A stretch of DNA of 15,793 nucleotides from an uncultured Prosthecobacter sp. (GCA_947523045.1 CANNUR010000046.1:1-15793), one strand, 5' to 3'; positions 6,858 to 14,310 are shown, numbered from the stretch's first letter. Program-made: numbers and translations. Notes: generated from the letters alone by a model not told the origin.

Positions 6858-8630
6858 TCAGGGCAGCCGCAGGGGCCAGAACACCGGTACCAGGGTGACG
6901 ATCAGAACGAGGGAGCAGGCGACCAGGCCACTGCCCACTTTCATGAAGTCGGCGAAGCGGTATTTGCCGGGGCCGTAGACGAGGATGCAGCTGGGTTCGA
7001 AGGGGGTGAGCACCGAGATGCTGGCGCTGAGCATGATGCCCATGCCAAAGGACCTCGGGTCGACCTCGAGGCTGGCCGCCGATTCGAGGGCGATGGGCAG
7101 CACGACCAGCGCTGCAGCCGCGTTCGACAGGCCCTGGGTGAGGAAAACCGTCAGCACGCAGAAGCCCGCCAGCACGGCCTGAGGGCCGAAGGCGGCGAGC
7201 TGTCCGGTGAGCAGGTCGGCAAGCAGGCGCGCCGCTCCTGAGTTTGTCATGGCGGTGCCAAAGGCAGTCATGCCACCGATGAGGATGAGCAGGCGCCAGT
7301 CGACGTTCTCGTAGGCTGCATCCAGGGTCAGGCAGCGGGTGGCCAGGGCCAGCAGGGCGGCCAGCAGGAAGGCGATGGCCGGCGGCAGCAGTTCGAAGGA
7401 GCTGGCGACGACGGCGACGATGAAGCCGGCGAGCAGGGCAATGCCGCGCTTGCGCGCGCCGGGGGTGAAGGCGTGTTCGCCGATGACCACCATCTCCGAG
7501 TTCTCCTCGAAGCCGCGCAGGCGATCGAGCGGTCCCTGCACGAGCAGCAGGTCGCCGGGTTCCAGGGTGACGTCGCCGAGGTGGTCGCGGATCGACTGGT
7601 CGCCGCGGCGCAGCGCGAGCACGGACAGGCCGGAGCGGCGGCGGAAGTTGCTGCTGCGCAGGGTGCGGCCGATGAGTCCGGAGCGCGGGGTGAGCACGAC
7701 CTCGGCGACGCTGGCACCGCTCATGTCGATGCCCGAATTGCGCAGGGCGACGTCCTCCAGGATGTCGAGGCCCTCGATCTTCTTGATGCGGATGAGATTC
7801 TCGACCTTGCCGGCGACGCGGACGATGTCGCCCTCCTCGAAGCGGGTGTGGGTGCCGACATCGATCTCTTCGTTGCGGCGCATGAGTTGCAGGACCATGA
7901 AACCGAGCACGGAGAAGTCGGACTTGAAGACCTCCTGGCCGATCATGGGCGACTCCGGCAGAATGACGACCTCGGAGAAGTACTCGCGGAAGTTGGTGGT
8001 GCCTTCCTCCTCGCCGGCGCGGTCGCGCACGGGGATGAGTTTTCGGCCGAAGAGCAGCAGGTAGGCGAAGCCGACCAGGCAGATGGGCAGGCCGACGCGG
8101 GCGGTTTCGAACATGCCGACCTCGGGGAGGTTGGCGTCCTTGAAGGCGCTGCTGACGGCGACGTTGGTGGAGGTGCCGATGAGGGTGCAGGTGCCGCCGA
8201 GGATCGAGGCGTAGGCCAGCGGCATGAGCAGGCGCGAGGGCGACAGGTTCAAGCGCCGCGCGAGGCCGATGACGGGACCGAGGAACATGGCCACGACCGT
8301 CGTGTTGTTCATGAAGGCGGAGATGCCGCCGGCGCCGAACAGCAACCCTGCCTGCAGGCGGCCGATGCTGCCGCCGCTGACACGGGCGAGCAGGTGGCCG
8401 AGAGTGTCCAGCACCCCGGTCTCGCGCAGGGCGGCACCGACCACAAAGATGGAACCGAGCATGACGATGACCTCGCGGCCGTACCCGGCGAAGGCTTCGT
8501 CCACGCTGAGGATGCCGGTGAGTACGAGGGTCGACAGCAGGCCGAGCGTGACCAGATCGACGGAGATTTTCTCCGAGGCGAACAGGGCCAGGGCGCAGGC
8601 CAGCAGGCCGATGACGAGGTAGGGTTCCAT
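6858..8630 (-). CDS. SLC13-type permease with two RCK_C domains
   Basis: A 590-residue inner-membrane transporter of the SLC13/DASS (CitMHS-like) group, which moves anions such as sulfate or dicarboxylates with sodium. The N-terminal half (about 1-195) has several helices, including FMNNTTVVAMFLGP and the sodium-site motif GTSTN at 152-156. Two cytoplasmic TrkA-C/RCK_C regulatory domains follow (about 218-285 and 305-376); the second contains LEPGDLLLVQG. The C-terminal half (about 395-590) holds the second set of helices, with GLSNAAAALVVLPI in the place of the second motif. The RCK_C insertion is typical of bacterial putative sulfate permeases, but the substrate is not proven. ATG at 8630 is preferred; a TTG four codons upstream (8642) is possible. 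It lies 28 bases behind the DUF5069 gene and is probably co-transcribed with it. Confidence 0.92.
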   Translation of the reverse strand: MEPYLVIGLLACALALFASEKISVDLVTLGLLSTLVLTGILSVDEAFAGYGREVIVMLGSIFVVGAALRETGVLDTLGHLLARVSGGSIGRLQAGLLFGAGGISAFMNNTTVVAMFLGPVIGLARRLNLSPSRLLMPLAYASILGGTCTLIGTSTNVAVSSAFKDANLPEVGMFETARVGLPICLVGFAYLLLFGRKLIPVRDRAGEEEGTTNFREYFSEVVILPESPMIGQEVFKSDFSVLGFMVLQLMRRNEEIDVGTHTRFEEGDIVRVAGKVENLIRIKKIEGLDILEDVALRNSGIDMSGASVAEVVLTPRSGLIGRTLRSSNFRRRSGLSVLALRRGDQSIRDHLGDVTLEPGDLLLVQGPLDRLRGFEENSEMVVIGEHAFTPGARKRGIALLAGFIVAVVASSFELLPPAIAFLLAALLALATRCLTLDAAYENVDWRLLILIGGMTAFGTAMTNSGAARLLADLLTGQLAAFGPQAVLAGFCVLTVFLTQGLSNAAAALVVLPIALESAASLEVDPRSFGMGIMLSASISVLTPFEPSCILVYGPGKYRFADFMKVGSGLVACSLVLIVTLVPVFWPLRLP

Positions 8631-8658
8631 GGGGCGGGGCAATCCGGGGCAGTGGCGC

Positions 8659-9087
8659 TCAGGGGGCGCGGCCTTCCTCGGTGTCCATGAGGTCGAAGAA
8701 GGTCACCAGGTCCTCCCGGTGGCCGAGGCCGGCCTCGCGGCGCTGCTGCACCAGGCCCTCGCTGGCGGCGTCGCGCCAGCCGCGCTTCATCATGAAGCCG
8801 TTGAACAACTCGATCTGCTCGGCGTCGGGCCGGCGGCCGTGCTGGAAGCACCACTCGAGGATTTCCTCGTCGCTGCCGCCCTCGGCGACGCGGCGGCTGA
8901 GCGCGTCGAAGTCGACGCCGAGCAGGCGGCAGACGCGATCGTCAAAGGTGCGTTTGCCGGCGATGACGCCGAGATGATATCCCTCCGGAAGGGCGCCGCG
9001 GGCGTGCAGGCGGATCTTGTCGAGGATGCGCCCGAAGACCATGATGCCGCCGACGGTGTCGCGGGGGGAGCGGAGGGGGAAAGCCAT
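8659..9087 (-). CDS. DUF5069 domain protein
   Basis: A 142-residue soluble protein without signal peptide or membrane segment. It matches the DUF5069 pattern across its length: an N-terminal LRSPRDTVGG, then RILDKIRLHARGALPEGYH, a central EGGSDEEILEWCFQHGRRP (about 69-87), and NGFMMKRGWRD followed by FFDLMDTEEGR at the C-terminus. This family is frequent in Verrucomicrobiota and has no known function. It sits upstream of the SLC13 transporter on the same strand with a 28-base gap. Its promoter appears to place the transcription start at or next to the ATG, and no Shine-Dalgarno sequence exists. Confidence 0.88.
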   Translation of the reverse strand: MAFPLRSPRDTVGGIMVFGRILDKIRLHARGALPEGYHLGVIAGKRTFDDRVCRLLGVDFDALSRRVAEGGSDEEILEWCFQHGRRPDAEQIELFNGFMMKRGWRDAASEGLVQQRREAGLGHREDLVTFFDLMDTEEGRAP

Positions 9088-9094
9088 GACGCGG

Positions 9095-9122
9095 AGTTAA
9101 GCCAGTCGGGGCGGGTGGTCAA
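9095..9122 (-). promoter_or_regulatory. Candidate promoter of DUF5069-SLC13 unit
   Basis: On the minus strand, TTGACC (9122-9117) and TTAACT (9100-9095) are 16 bases apart. A start six or seven bases downstream falls at about 9088-9089, immediately before the ATG at 9087, so the mRNA would be leaderless or nearly so. Confidence 0.5.
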
Positions 9123-9148
9123 CCCGTGGCGGGCAGGGGAATGGGCCC

Positions 9149-9182
9149 AAAAAAAACCGCCCGCCGGCATGCGGCGGACGGT
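9149..9182 (-). terminator. Strong intrinsic terminator of lipoprotein genes
   Basis: Read on the minus strand, an 11-bp GC-rich stem (9182-9172 with 9166-9156, one G-T pair) with a 5-base loop is followed by a run of eight T. It lies 31 bases after the stop of the cysteine-rich lipoprotein gene and isolates it from the DUF5069 gene downstream. Confidence 0.9.
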
Positions 9183-9212
9183 TCACGAAGGCGGACGGGA
9201 CCGCCGACGGTC

Positions 9213-9365
9213 TTAGTGCTTCTTGGGGCAGCACTCCGACTTGCTCTTCGGGCAGCACGAGGCGGCGGCTTTGCCGCTGGTGCAGGAGGAGCAGTCTTTC
9301 TTGGTGGCGCAGGAAGCGAGCACCAGGGAGGCGGATACAAGAGCGAGCGAGAGGAGGCGGGTCAT
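9213..9365 (-). CDS. Cysteine-rich micro-lipoprotein, 50 aa
   Basis: A short ORF encodes MTRLLSLALVSASLVLASC followed by 31 residues. The signal peptide ends in a textbook lipobox (LASC, Cys19), so the protein should be acylated and anchored in a membrane facing the periplasm or outside. The mature part has seven residues of cysteine including Cys19: a CSSC pair and two CC pairs in SCCPKSKSECCPKKH, with many lysines and serines. The spacing suggests metal binding or disulfides. A terminator follows directly and a second lipoprotein gene lies upstream, which supports a real gene despite its size. The function is unknown. Confidence 0.7.
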   Translation of the reverse strand: MTRLLSLALVSASLVLASCATKKDCSSCTSGKAAASCCPKSKSECCPKKH

Positions 9366-9396
9366 GATGAGGATGACGTTGGGAGCCGGGAACGAA

Positions 9397-9510
9397 TCAC
9401 TTGCTGTACTGAACCGGGGCCGGCGGCGGGGGCGGCGGGGCCTTGGAGGCGCAGGAGACGAGGGTGGACACGGCGGCCATGGCGAGCAGGGCGAGGATGG
9501 TGGCTTTCAT
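9397..9510 (-). CDS. Small proline-rich lipoprotein, 37 aa
   Basis: The ORF encodes a lysine-led hydrophobic signal peptide with lipobox LVSC (Cys20), followed by ASK, a run of six prolines, and APVQYSK. The mature part is only 18 residues. It resembles the small entericidin-like or unknown lipoproteins of many Gram-negative genomes, but no family can be assigned. A well-placed promoter lies upstream and the cysteine-rich lipoprotein gene follows after 31 bases, so the two probably form a short operon ending at the terminator near 9149. Confidence 0.6.
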   Translation of the reverse strand: MKATILALLAMAAVSTLVSCASKAPPPPPPAPVQYSK

Positions 9511-9545
9511 GATGATGTTGTGTTTTCTCTGTTGGTGGGAGCCAG

Positions 9546-9560
9546 GAAATCAAGGATTTC
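9546..9560. repeat. Inverted repeat in lipoprotein leader
   Basis: GAAATC and GATTTC separated by 3 bases lie between the predicted transcription start (near 9570) and the ATG at 9510. It could form a small leader hairpin or be a protein-binding site. Confidence 0.4.
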
Positions 9561-9576
9561 AGGTAACCCGACGGCG

Positions 9577-9604
9577 AGGCTAAAGGACTTTTGGTTTTTT
9601 GCAA
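9577..9604 (-). promoter_or_regulatory. Candidate promoter of lipoprotein operon
   Basis: On the minus strand, TTGCAA (9604-9599) and TAGCCT (9582-9577) are 16 bases apart, giving a leader of about 60 bases. Spacer length and the TAGNCT form of the -10 box match the rpmH promoter. Confidence 0.5.
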
Positions 9605-9652
9605 TGGGGCAAATGCGTGGGAATGGAGAATGCGTTCCGCGCCAGCAATCGC

Positions 9653-9682
9653 TGGAAATCCGTCGCCGGACCGCGTAATAAT
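9653..9682 (+). promoter_or_regulatory. Candidate promoter of secreted hypothetical gene
   Basis: TGGAAA (9653-9658) and AATAAT (9677-9682) are 18 bases apart. The predicted start, about 9689, is only some five bases before the ATG at 9694, leaving no room for a ribosome binding site. Confidence 0.35.
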
Positions 9683-9693
9683 GTCTACTCGTC

Positions 9694-10587
9694 ATGTCTC
9701 CCGCCTGCTTCTCCCACCGTCCGGCCGTCTGGGTCGGCCTGTTCAGCTGCCTTTTGCTGCTGCCGGCCGGAGCCCAGGCGCCTGCGGTCCCGCCGCCCCC
9801 GGTGCCACCCCCGCCCGCCGCTGAGGGCGAGCGGCCGGTCATCCCGGAGGACCTCCTGGGCGACGAGCACGTGCGCGAGGAATTCGGGGTCAATGACTTC
9901 ACCACGCCGAGCATTCGCAAGCTCTTCGAGATGCTCGATGGTCTCGGCAAGCTTTCCTACGACGCCCTCAAGCGCCCGGTTACCCGCCAGACGCCCTCCG
10001 ACCGCGTTTTGGTGTCGATGGGCCTGGGCACGTTGATTGCCGACGGCTTCCTCATCGTCCAGTGCGAGAAGGTCGAGGCGATGGAGGACGTGGGTCGCGC
10101 GCTCATCAAGTACGCGAAGGTTCTGGGCGCCGGAGCGCGCATGAACCGCCACACCCAGAGCCTCTTTGAGCACAGCATCGAGGGCGAGTGGAACAAGCTG
10201 CGCGACGAACTGGCGCTGACCCAGGCCGATGTCGAGGCGGAGATGGTGCAGCTGCGCGACGTCGACATCGCCCATCTGGTCAGTCTTGGCGGCTGGCTGC
10301 GCGCCTTCGAGATCGCCACACGCAGCGTTGCCGACCACTACGCGCCGGAGAAGACGACGCGCCTGCTGCGCGCGGAGATTGCGCAGTACTACCAGAACAG
10401 CCTGGAGTACCTGAACCCGCGACTCCAGGAGCATGAGGCCCTGGTCAAGATCCGCGAGGGCTTGAAGGCGCTTGTGCCGCTCATGGAAAAGTCCGCCGGC
10501 AAAACCCTGACGCTGGAGGAAGTCGAGGAACTGTTCCGGCGCGCCTCCGCCCTGTCCGGCATCGTCACCGGCGCCATGAAGAGCTGA
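9694..10587 (+). CDS. Secreted hypothetical protein, 297 aa
   Basis: I do not recognise a named family. The N-terminus has a Sec signal peptide (hydrophobic core VGLFSCLLLLPAGAQA, cleavage probably near residue 28), followed by a proline-rich segment (about 30-44). The rest, about 250 residues, is soluble, charged and predominantly helical, with acidic/basic heptad-like stretches such as NKLRDELALTQADVEAEM and LTLEEVEELFRRASAL. No lipobox and no catalytic motif are evident. It is likely periplasmic. The next hypothetical gene starts 10 bases downstream, so the two are probably co-transcribed. It is likely conserved within the lineage, as the composition is ordinary for this genome. Confidence 0.8.
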   Translation: MSPACFSHRPAVWVGLFSCLLLLPAGAQAPAVPPPPVPPPPAAEGERPVIPEDLLGDEHVREEFGVNDFTTPSIRKLFEMLDGLGKLSYDALKRPVTRQTPSDRVLVSMGLGTLIADGFLIVQCEKVEAMEDVGRALIKYAKVLGAGARMNRHTQSLFEHSIEGEWNKLRDELALTQADVEAEMVQLRDVDIAHLVSLGGWLRAFEIATRSVADHYAPEKTTRLLRAEIAQYYQNSLEYLNPRLQEHEALVKIREGLKALVPLMEKSAGKTLTLEEVEELFRRASALSGIVTGAMKS

Positions 10588-10597
10588 CCCGTTTCCC

Positions 10598-11068
10598 ATG
10601 CCCCAACTGACCCCCGATCAACTTGCCCGCGTCGAAGCCTGGGCCGCCGAAGGTGCCAATCTCAACCAAATCCAGGATCGTCTGAAGACGGAGTTTGGCC
10701 TTATCCTCACCTACCTCGAAGCCCGCCTGCTTGTGGCCGAGGTCGGGGTTCGCCTCAAGGACAAGGAGCGCCCCGTCGAAAAACCCGCCGAACCGGAACC
10801 CGCGCCCGTCGCGCCGGAAGCCGCCGAAAACGTCTCAACGGGTGACGCGACCGGCACCGTGCAGTTGAGTGTCGACACGATCACCGTGCCCGGCGCGCTT
10901 GCCAGCGGCAAGGTCACCTTCAGTGACGGCGTCGCCGTCGCCTGGTATGTCGACCAGATGGGCCGTCTCGGTCTCAGCGGCGCACCGCAGGGCTACCAGC
11001 CGCCGCCCGGCGACGTGCCCGTTTTCCAGCAGCAGCTCGACCGCGCCCTCATGCAGGCGGGCTTCTGA
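10598..11068 (+). CDS. Hypothetical two-domain protein, 156 aa
   Basis: A soluble protein without signal peptide. Residues 1-52 are helical and look like a helix-turn-helix type bundle (LTPDQLARVEAWAAEGANLN, then QIQDRLKTEFG). A charged proline-, alanine- and glutamate-rich linker (about 55-82) leads to a C-terminal half with beta-strand character (VQLSVDTITVPGALASGKVTFSDGVAVAWYVDQMGRLGL) and a short helix at the end (FQQQLDRALMQAGF). Function is unknown; DNA binding by the N-terminal part is possible but unproven. It follows the secreted protein gene by 10 bases. Confidence 0.8.
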   Translation: MPQLTPDQLARVEAWAAEGANLNQIQDRLKTEFGLILTYLEARLLVAEVGVRLKDKERPVEKPAEPEPAPVAPEAAENVSTGDATGTVQLSVDTITVPGALASGKVTFSDGVAVAWYVDQMGRLGLSGAPQGYQPPPGDVPVFQQQLDRALMQAGF

Positions 11069-11170
11069 GCTGTCGAGCCACAACGCCCTGCCCAGCCTGT
11101 GGCCTGAGGCATCCATGGCTTGCAACGCTCGCCGGTTCCGGCTATGCACGGGGGCGATCCCGCCTTCCCG

Positions 11171-12094
11171 ATGATCCGCTTCCTTGCCAGCCGACTGGTC
11201 CAGGCCGCCCTCGTGCTCCTGGCGGTGCTGTGCATCACCTTTGTCCTGCTCAAGCGCGCGCCGGGCAGCCCGCTGGAGAGCGAGCGCAACATCCCCGAGC
11301 ACATCCGTGCCCAGAAGCTCGCCCAGCTCGGCCTCGACCAGCCCGAGTACGTCCAGCTCTGGCGCCACATCCGCGCCTTCGCCAGCTTCCAGTTTCCCAT
11401 CTCGGAGAAAAACGGCGGGCGCACGGTCGATGAGATCATCCGCGAGGCCTTTCCGGTGAGCGCGGTGGTCGGCGGTGCCGCCCTGATTCTCGCCCTCGGC
11501 CTGGGCGTGCCCCTCGGGGCCATGGCGGCGCTGCGCCCGGACACCCTCGAGGATCGCGCCTGCATGTTGGTCGCTACCGCCGGCCTGTGCACGCCCAGCC
11601 TCGTGCTCGGCCCGCTCATGGCACTCGGCTTTGGCCTGCAACTGCGCTGGTTCAATGCCTCGGGCTGGTACGAGGCCGACGACTGGGTGCTGCCGGCCCT
11701 GACCCTCGGCTTCATCTACAGCGCCTCGATCGCCCGCCTCACCCGCGCCGGCCTGCGCGAGACGCTCGCCCAGGAGTTCATCCGCACCGCCCGCGCCAAG
11801 GGGGCCTCCGAGGCGGCGGTTGTCTTCCGCCACGCCTTCAAACTCGCCTGCCTGCCGGTACTGAACTTCCTCGGCCCGGCCGCCGCCGGCCTGCTCAGCG
11901 GTTCGATCGTCACCGAGGTCGTTTTCCAGCTGCCGGGGCTCGGCCGTCACTTCGTCGCTTCGGCGGTCAACCGCGACTACGAACTGGCCATGGCCTGCGC
12001 CGCCTTCTACGCCCTGCTCATCGTGGTCTTCAACCTGCTGGTCGACTTCGTGCAGGCCCTGCTCAACCCCCGCATCGGCTGGCATCGGGCATGA
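11171..12094 (+). CDS. ABC transporter permease, OppB/DppB type
   Basis: A 307-residue inner-membrane permease of the dipeptide/oligopeptide/nickel importer family. It has an N-terminal helix (about 7-30), a periplasmic loop, and five further helices. The EAA loop that docks to the ATPase reads EFIRTARAKGASEAAVVFRHAF (about 202-223). The start is placed at ATG 11171, where the typical N-terminus MIRFLASRLVQAALVLL begins; the in-frame ATG at 11120 would add 17 polar residues unlike the family. Its stop overlaps the start of the OppC-type gene (ATGA). The substrate cannot be inferred because the binding protein and ATPase genes are not in view. Confidence 0.92.
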   Translation: MIRFLASRLVQAALVLLAVLCITFVLLKRAPGSPLESERNIPEHIRAQKLAQLGLDQPEYVQLWRHIRAFASFQFPISEKNGGRTVDEIIREAFPVSAVVGGAALILALGLGVPLGAMAALRPDTLEDRACMLVATAGLCTPSLVLGPLMALGFGLQLRWFNASGWYEADDWVLPALTLGFIYSASIARLTRAGLRETLAQEFIRTARAKGASEAAVVFRHAFKLACLPVLNFLGPAAAGLLSGSIVTEVVFQLPGLGRHFVASAVNRDYELAMACAAFYALLIVVFNLLVDFVQALLNPRIGWHRA

Positions 12095-12951
12095 ACGCTT
12101 CCGCCCATCCTGGACCCTGGCGCTCCGCCTGGCGGCGGCTGTGCCGGCGGCGTTCTGCCCTGGTGGCGCTCGGTTTCCTCGGCCTGCTCATCGTCGCCTG
12201 CACCCTCGGGCCGCTGCTTTCGCCCTACGGCCCGAACGACCAGGACCTCGCCCTCAAGTCCACCGCCCCCTCGGCCGCCCACTGGCTGGGCACCGACCCG
12301 CTCGGGCGCGACCTCGCCACGCGCGTGCTGCACGGCGGTCGCATCTCCCTGCTGGTCGGCGCGGTCGCCACCCTGGTCGCCACGGTCATCGGCGTCGGCT
12401 ACGGCCTCATCGCCGGCCTGGCCGGGCGCGGGCTCGACGCCTTCCTGATGCGCGTGGTCGACATCCTCTACGCCTTCCCCTTCGTCACCTTCGTGATCCT
12501 GCTGGTCGTCGTCTTCGGTCGTGAACTCTGGCTCATCTTCGCCGCCATCGGGGCGGTCGAATGGCTGACGCTGGCGCGGGTGGTGCGCGGCCAGGTGCTG
12601 TCGCTGCGCGACCTCGAATTCGTCACCGCCGCCCGCGCCGCCGGAGCCCGCCTGCCGCACCTGCTGCTGCGCCATCTGCTGCCCAACGTGCTCGGGCCGG
12701 TCGTCGTGTACGCCAGCCTGACCGTGCCCGGCGTCATGCTGCTCGAGGCCACCCTCAGCTTCCTCGGCCTCGGCATCCAGCCGCCCGACGCGAGCTGGGG
12801 CGTGCTCATTCGCGAGGGCGCCGATGCCATGGAAACCCACCCCTGGCTGCTCGCCGGCCCCGGTCTCTGCTTCAGCGCCACCCTGCTCGCCCTCAACCTG
12901 CTCGGTGACGCCCTGCGCGACGCCCTCGATCCGAAATCCGCCGCCGGTTGA
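12091..12951 (+). CDS. ABC transporter permease, OppC/DppC type
   Basis: A 286-residue partner permease. The cytoplasmic N-terminus is arginine-rich, followed by a helix (about 22-42) and the OppC_N signature YGPNDQD, then HWLGTDPLGRD (about 68-78), typical of the family. The EAA loop reads EFVTAARAAGARLPHLLLRHLLPN (about 176-199), and the family motif LLEATLSFLGLGIQPPDASWG follows. With the OppB-type protein it forms the membrane pore of an ABC importer. It overlaps its upstream neighbour by four bases, so the pair is translationally coupled. No Shine-Dalgarno sequence. Confidence 0.94.
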   Translation: MNASAHPGPWRSAWRRLCRRRSALVALGFLGLLIVACTLGPLLSPYGPNDQDLALKSTAPSAAHWLGTDPLGRDLATRVLHGGRISLLVGAVATLVATVIGVGYGLIAGLAGRGLDAFLMRVVDILYAFPFVTFVILLVVVFGRELWLIFAAIGAVEWLTLARVVRGQVLSLRDLEFVTAARAAGARLPHLLLRHLLPNVLGPVVVYASLTVPGVMLLEATLSFLGLGIQPPDASWGVLIREGADAMETHPWLLAGPGLCFSATLLALNLLGDALRDALDPKSAAG

Positions 12952-12971
12952 GCCGTTCCTGTTCGATCCTC

Positions 12972-14231
12972 ATGACACCGCCGGACCCCACCTTCTACGC
13001 CGCCTTCGACACCGCCACGCTGGAGCCGCGGCGCGCGCATCCGGACGAGTATCGCAACGTCTTCCAGATCGACCGCGACCGCATCATCCACAGCAGCGCC
13101 TTCCGCCGCCTGCAGAACAAGACCCAGGTCTTTCTCTCCGGCGAGTACGACTTCTACCGCACCCGCCTGACCCACAGCATCGAGGTCGCCCAGATCGGCC
13201 GCTCGATCTGTGCCTGGCTCAACCGCCGCCACGAGCTCGCCATCGATGCCGACCTCGTCGAAAGCGCCTGCCTGGCCCACGACCTCGGCCACCCGCCCTT
13301 CGGCCACGCCGGTGAGCGCAGCCTGCACCGCCTGATGGCGCCCTACGGCGGCTTCGAGGGCAACGCCCAGACCCTCCGCCTGCTCACCCGCACCCTCTTC
13401 AACGACGGCCGCGACGGCATTAACCCGACGCGTGCCCTGCTCGACGCGGTGCTCAAGTACAAGACCCTGCACGGCGAGGCCGGTGGCGCCAAAAACCATT
13501 ACCTGTATGATGATCAGTCGCCCTGGCTGGACTTCGTGCTCGACGGTCGCGCCTTCCCGCCGGAGCTGACGCCCGGCCCGGCGCGCAACGGCTTCAAGAG
13601 CGTCGAATGCCAGATCATGGACTGGGCCGACGATACCGCCTACTCCCTGAACGACATCGCCGACGGCATCCATGCCGGCTTCATCGATGTGGCCCGGCTT
13701 GAGGCCTGGGCGGCGACGGCGGGGCTCGAGGCCGAGGGGGCCGCGCACATCCAATTCCTCTGTGAGGCGATCCGCGACGGCCGGGTCGAGGCCCGGCTGA
13801 ACCGCTGCATTGGCGACCACATCCGCGCCGCCCGTTTGGAGCCGCACACGGACTTTTTGAGCGACCTGACCCGCCGCCACGCCTGGCGCCTCGTCGTCGA
13901 TCCCGCCGTCAAGGCGCAGTCGCGCCTGAACAAGCGCCTCGCCTTCGACCTGGTCTTCCGCACCCCCCAGCTCCAGCAGCTCGACTACAAGGCCGATGTC
14001 ATCCTGACCCGGCTGTTCGAGGTGCTGCGTGACCGCTACATTGAGGGGCAGGGGAGCGGCCTGCACCTGGTGCCGCCGGCCATTGAGGCGGCGGTGGCCC
14101 GGGCCGAAGACGCCGCCGGCCGTGCCCGCATCGTCTGCGACTGGATCGCCAGCATGACCGACAGCTTTGCCTTCCGCACCTACCGCCGCCTGTTCGATGC
14201 CGGTTTTGGTTCGATCACCGACTTTGTCTGA
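12972..14231 (+). CDS. dgt: Deoxyguanosinetriphosphate triphosphohydrolase (HD domain)
   Basis: A 419-residue cytosolic enzyme of the dGTPase family, which splits dNTPs into nucleoside and tripolyphosphate and so balances the dNTP pool. The HD metal site is complete: His68 in RLTHSIEVAQIGR, His103-Asp104 in AHDLGHPPFGHAGE, and Asp220/Asp221 in MDWADDTAYSLNDIADG. The N-terminal RIIHSSAFRRLQNKTQVF is the usual nucleotide-site region. Length lies within the family's range (about 370-505). ATG 12972 is chosen; an in-frame TTG at 12948 overlaps the stop of the permease gene and would add eight residues. The preceding permeases may share its transcript by position only. Substrate preference (dGTP or other dNTPs) is not visible from sequence. 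Confidence 0.93.
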   Translation: MTPPDPTFYAAFDTATLEPRRAHPDEYRNVFQIDRDRIIHSSAFRRLQNKTQVFLSGEYDFYRTRLTHSIEVAQIGRSICAWLNRRHELAIDADLVESACLAHDLGHPPFGHAGERSLHRLMAPYGGFEGNAQTLRLLTRTLFNDGRDGINPTRALLDAVLKYKTLHGEAGGAKNHYLYDDQSPWLDFVLDGRAFPPELTPGPARNGFKSVECQIMDWADDTAYSLNDIADGIHAGFIDVARLEAWAATAGLEAEGAAHIQFLCEAIRDGRVEARLNRCIGDHIRAARLEPHTDFLSDLTRRHAWRLVVDPAVKAQSRLNKRLAFDLVFRTPQLQQLDYKADVILTRLFEVLRDRYIEGQGSGLHLVPPAIEAAVARAEDAAGRARIVCDWIASMTDSFAFRTYRRLFDAGFGSITDFV

Positions 14232-14260
14232 GCGGCCTGCAAAATTCGCCCGCTTCGTGA

Positions 14261-14290
14261 TTGACCGCCGACGGGGAACCCGTTTAGCTA
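14261..14290 (+). promoter_or_regulatory. Candidate promoter of korB
   Basis: TTGACC (14261-14266) is followed after 18 bases by TAGCTA (14285-14290) in the 79-bp gap after dgt. The predicted leader is only about 14 bases long. The overlapping TTAGCT with a 17-base spacer is an alternative. Confidence 0.45.
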
Positions 14291-14310
14291 GTCCACCACC
14301 CCACTCAACC

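Noticed and set aside
6841..6880. Bidirectional terminator between the convergent jag and SLC13 genes
   Set aside because: Only 6 bases separate the stop codons and no stable hairpin with a T run is visible on either strand.
9591..10036. Alternative frames starting near 9599-9680 over the secreted hypothetical gene
   Set aside because: The frame starting at 9694 has a proper signal peptide and runs to 10587; the others are arginine/serine/alanine-rich shadows.
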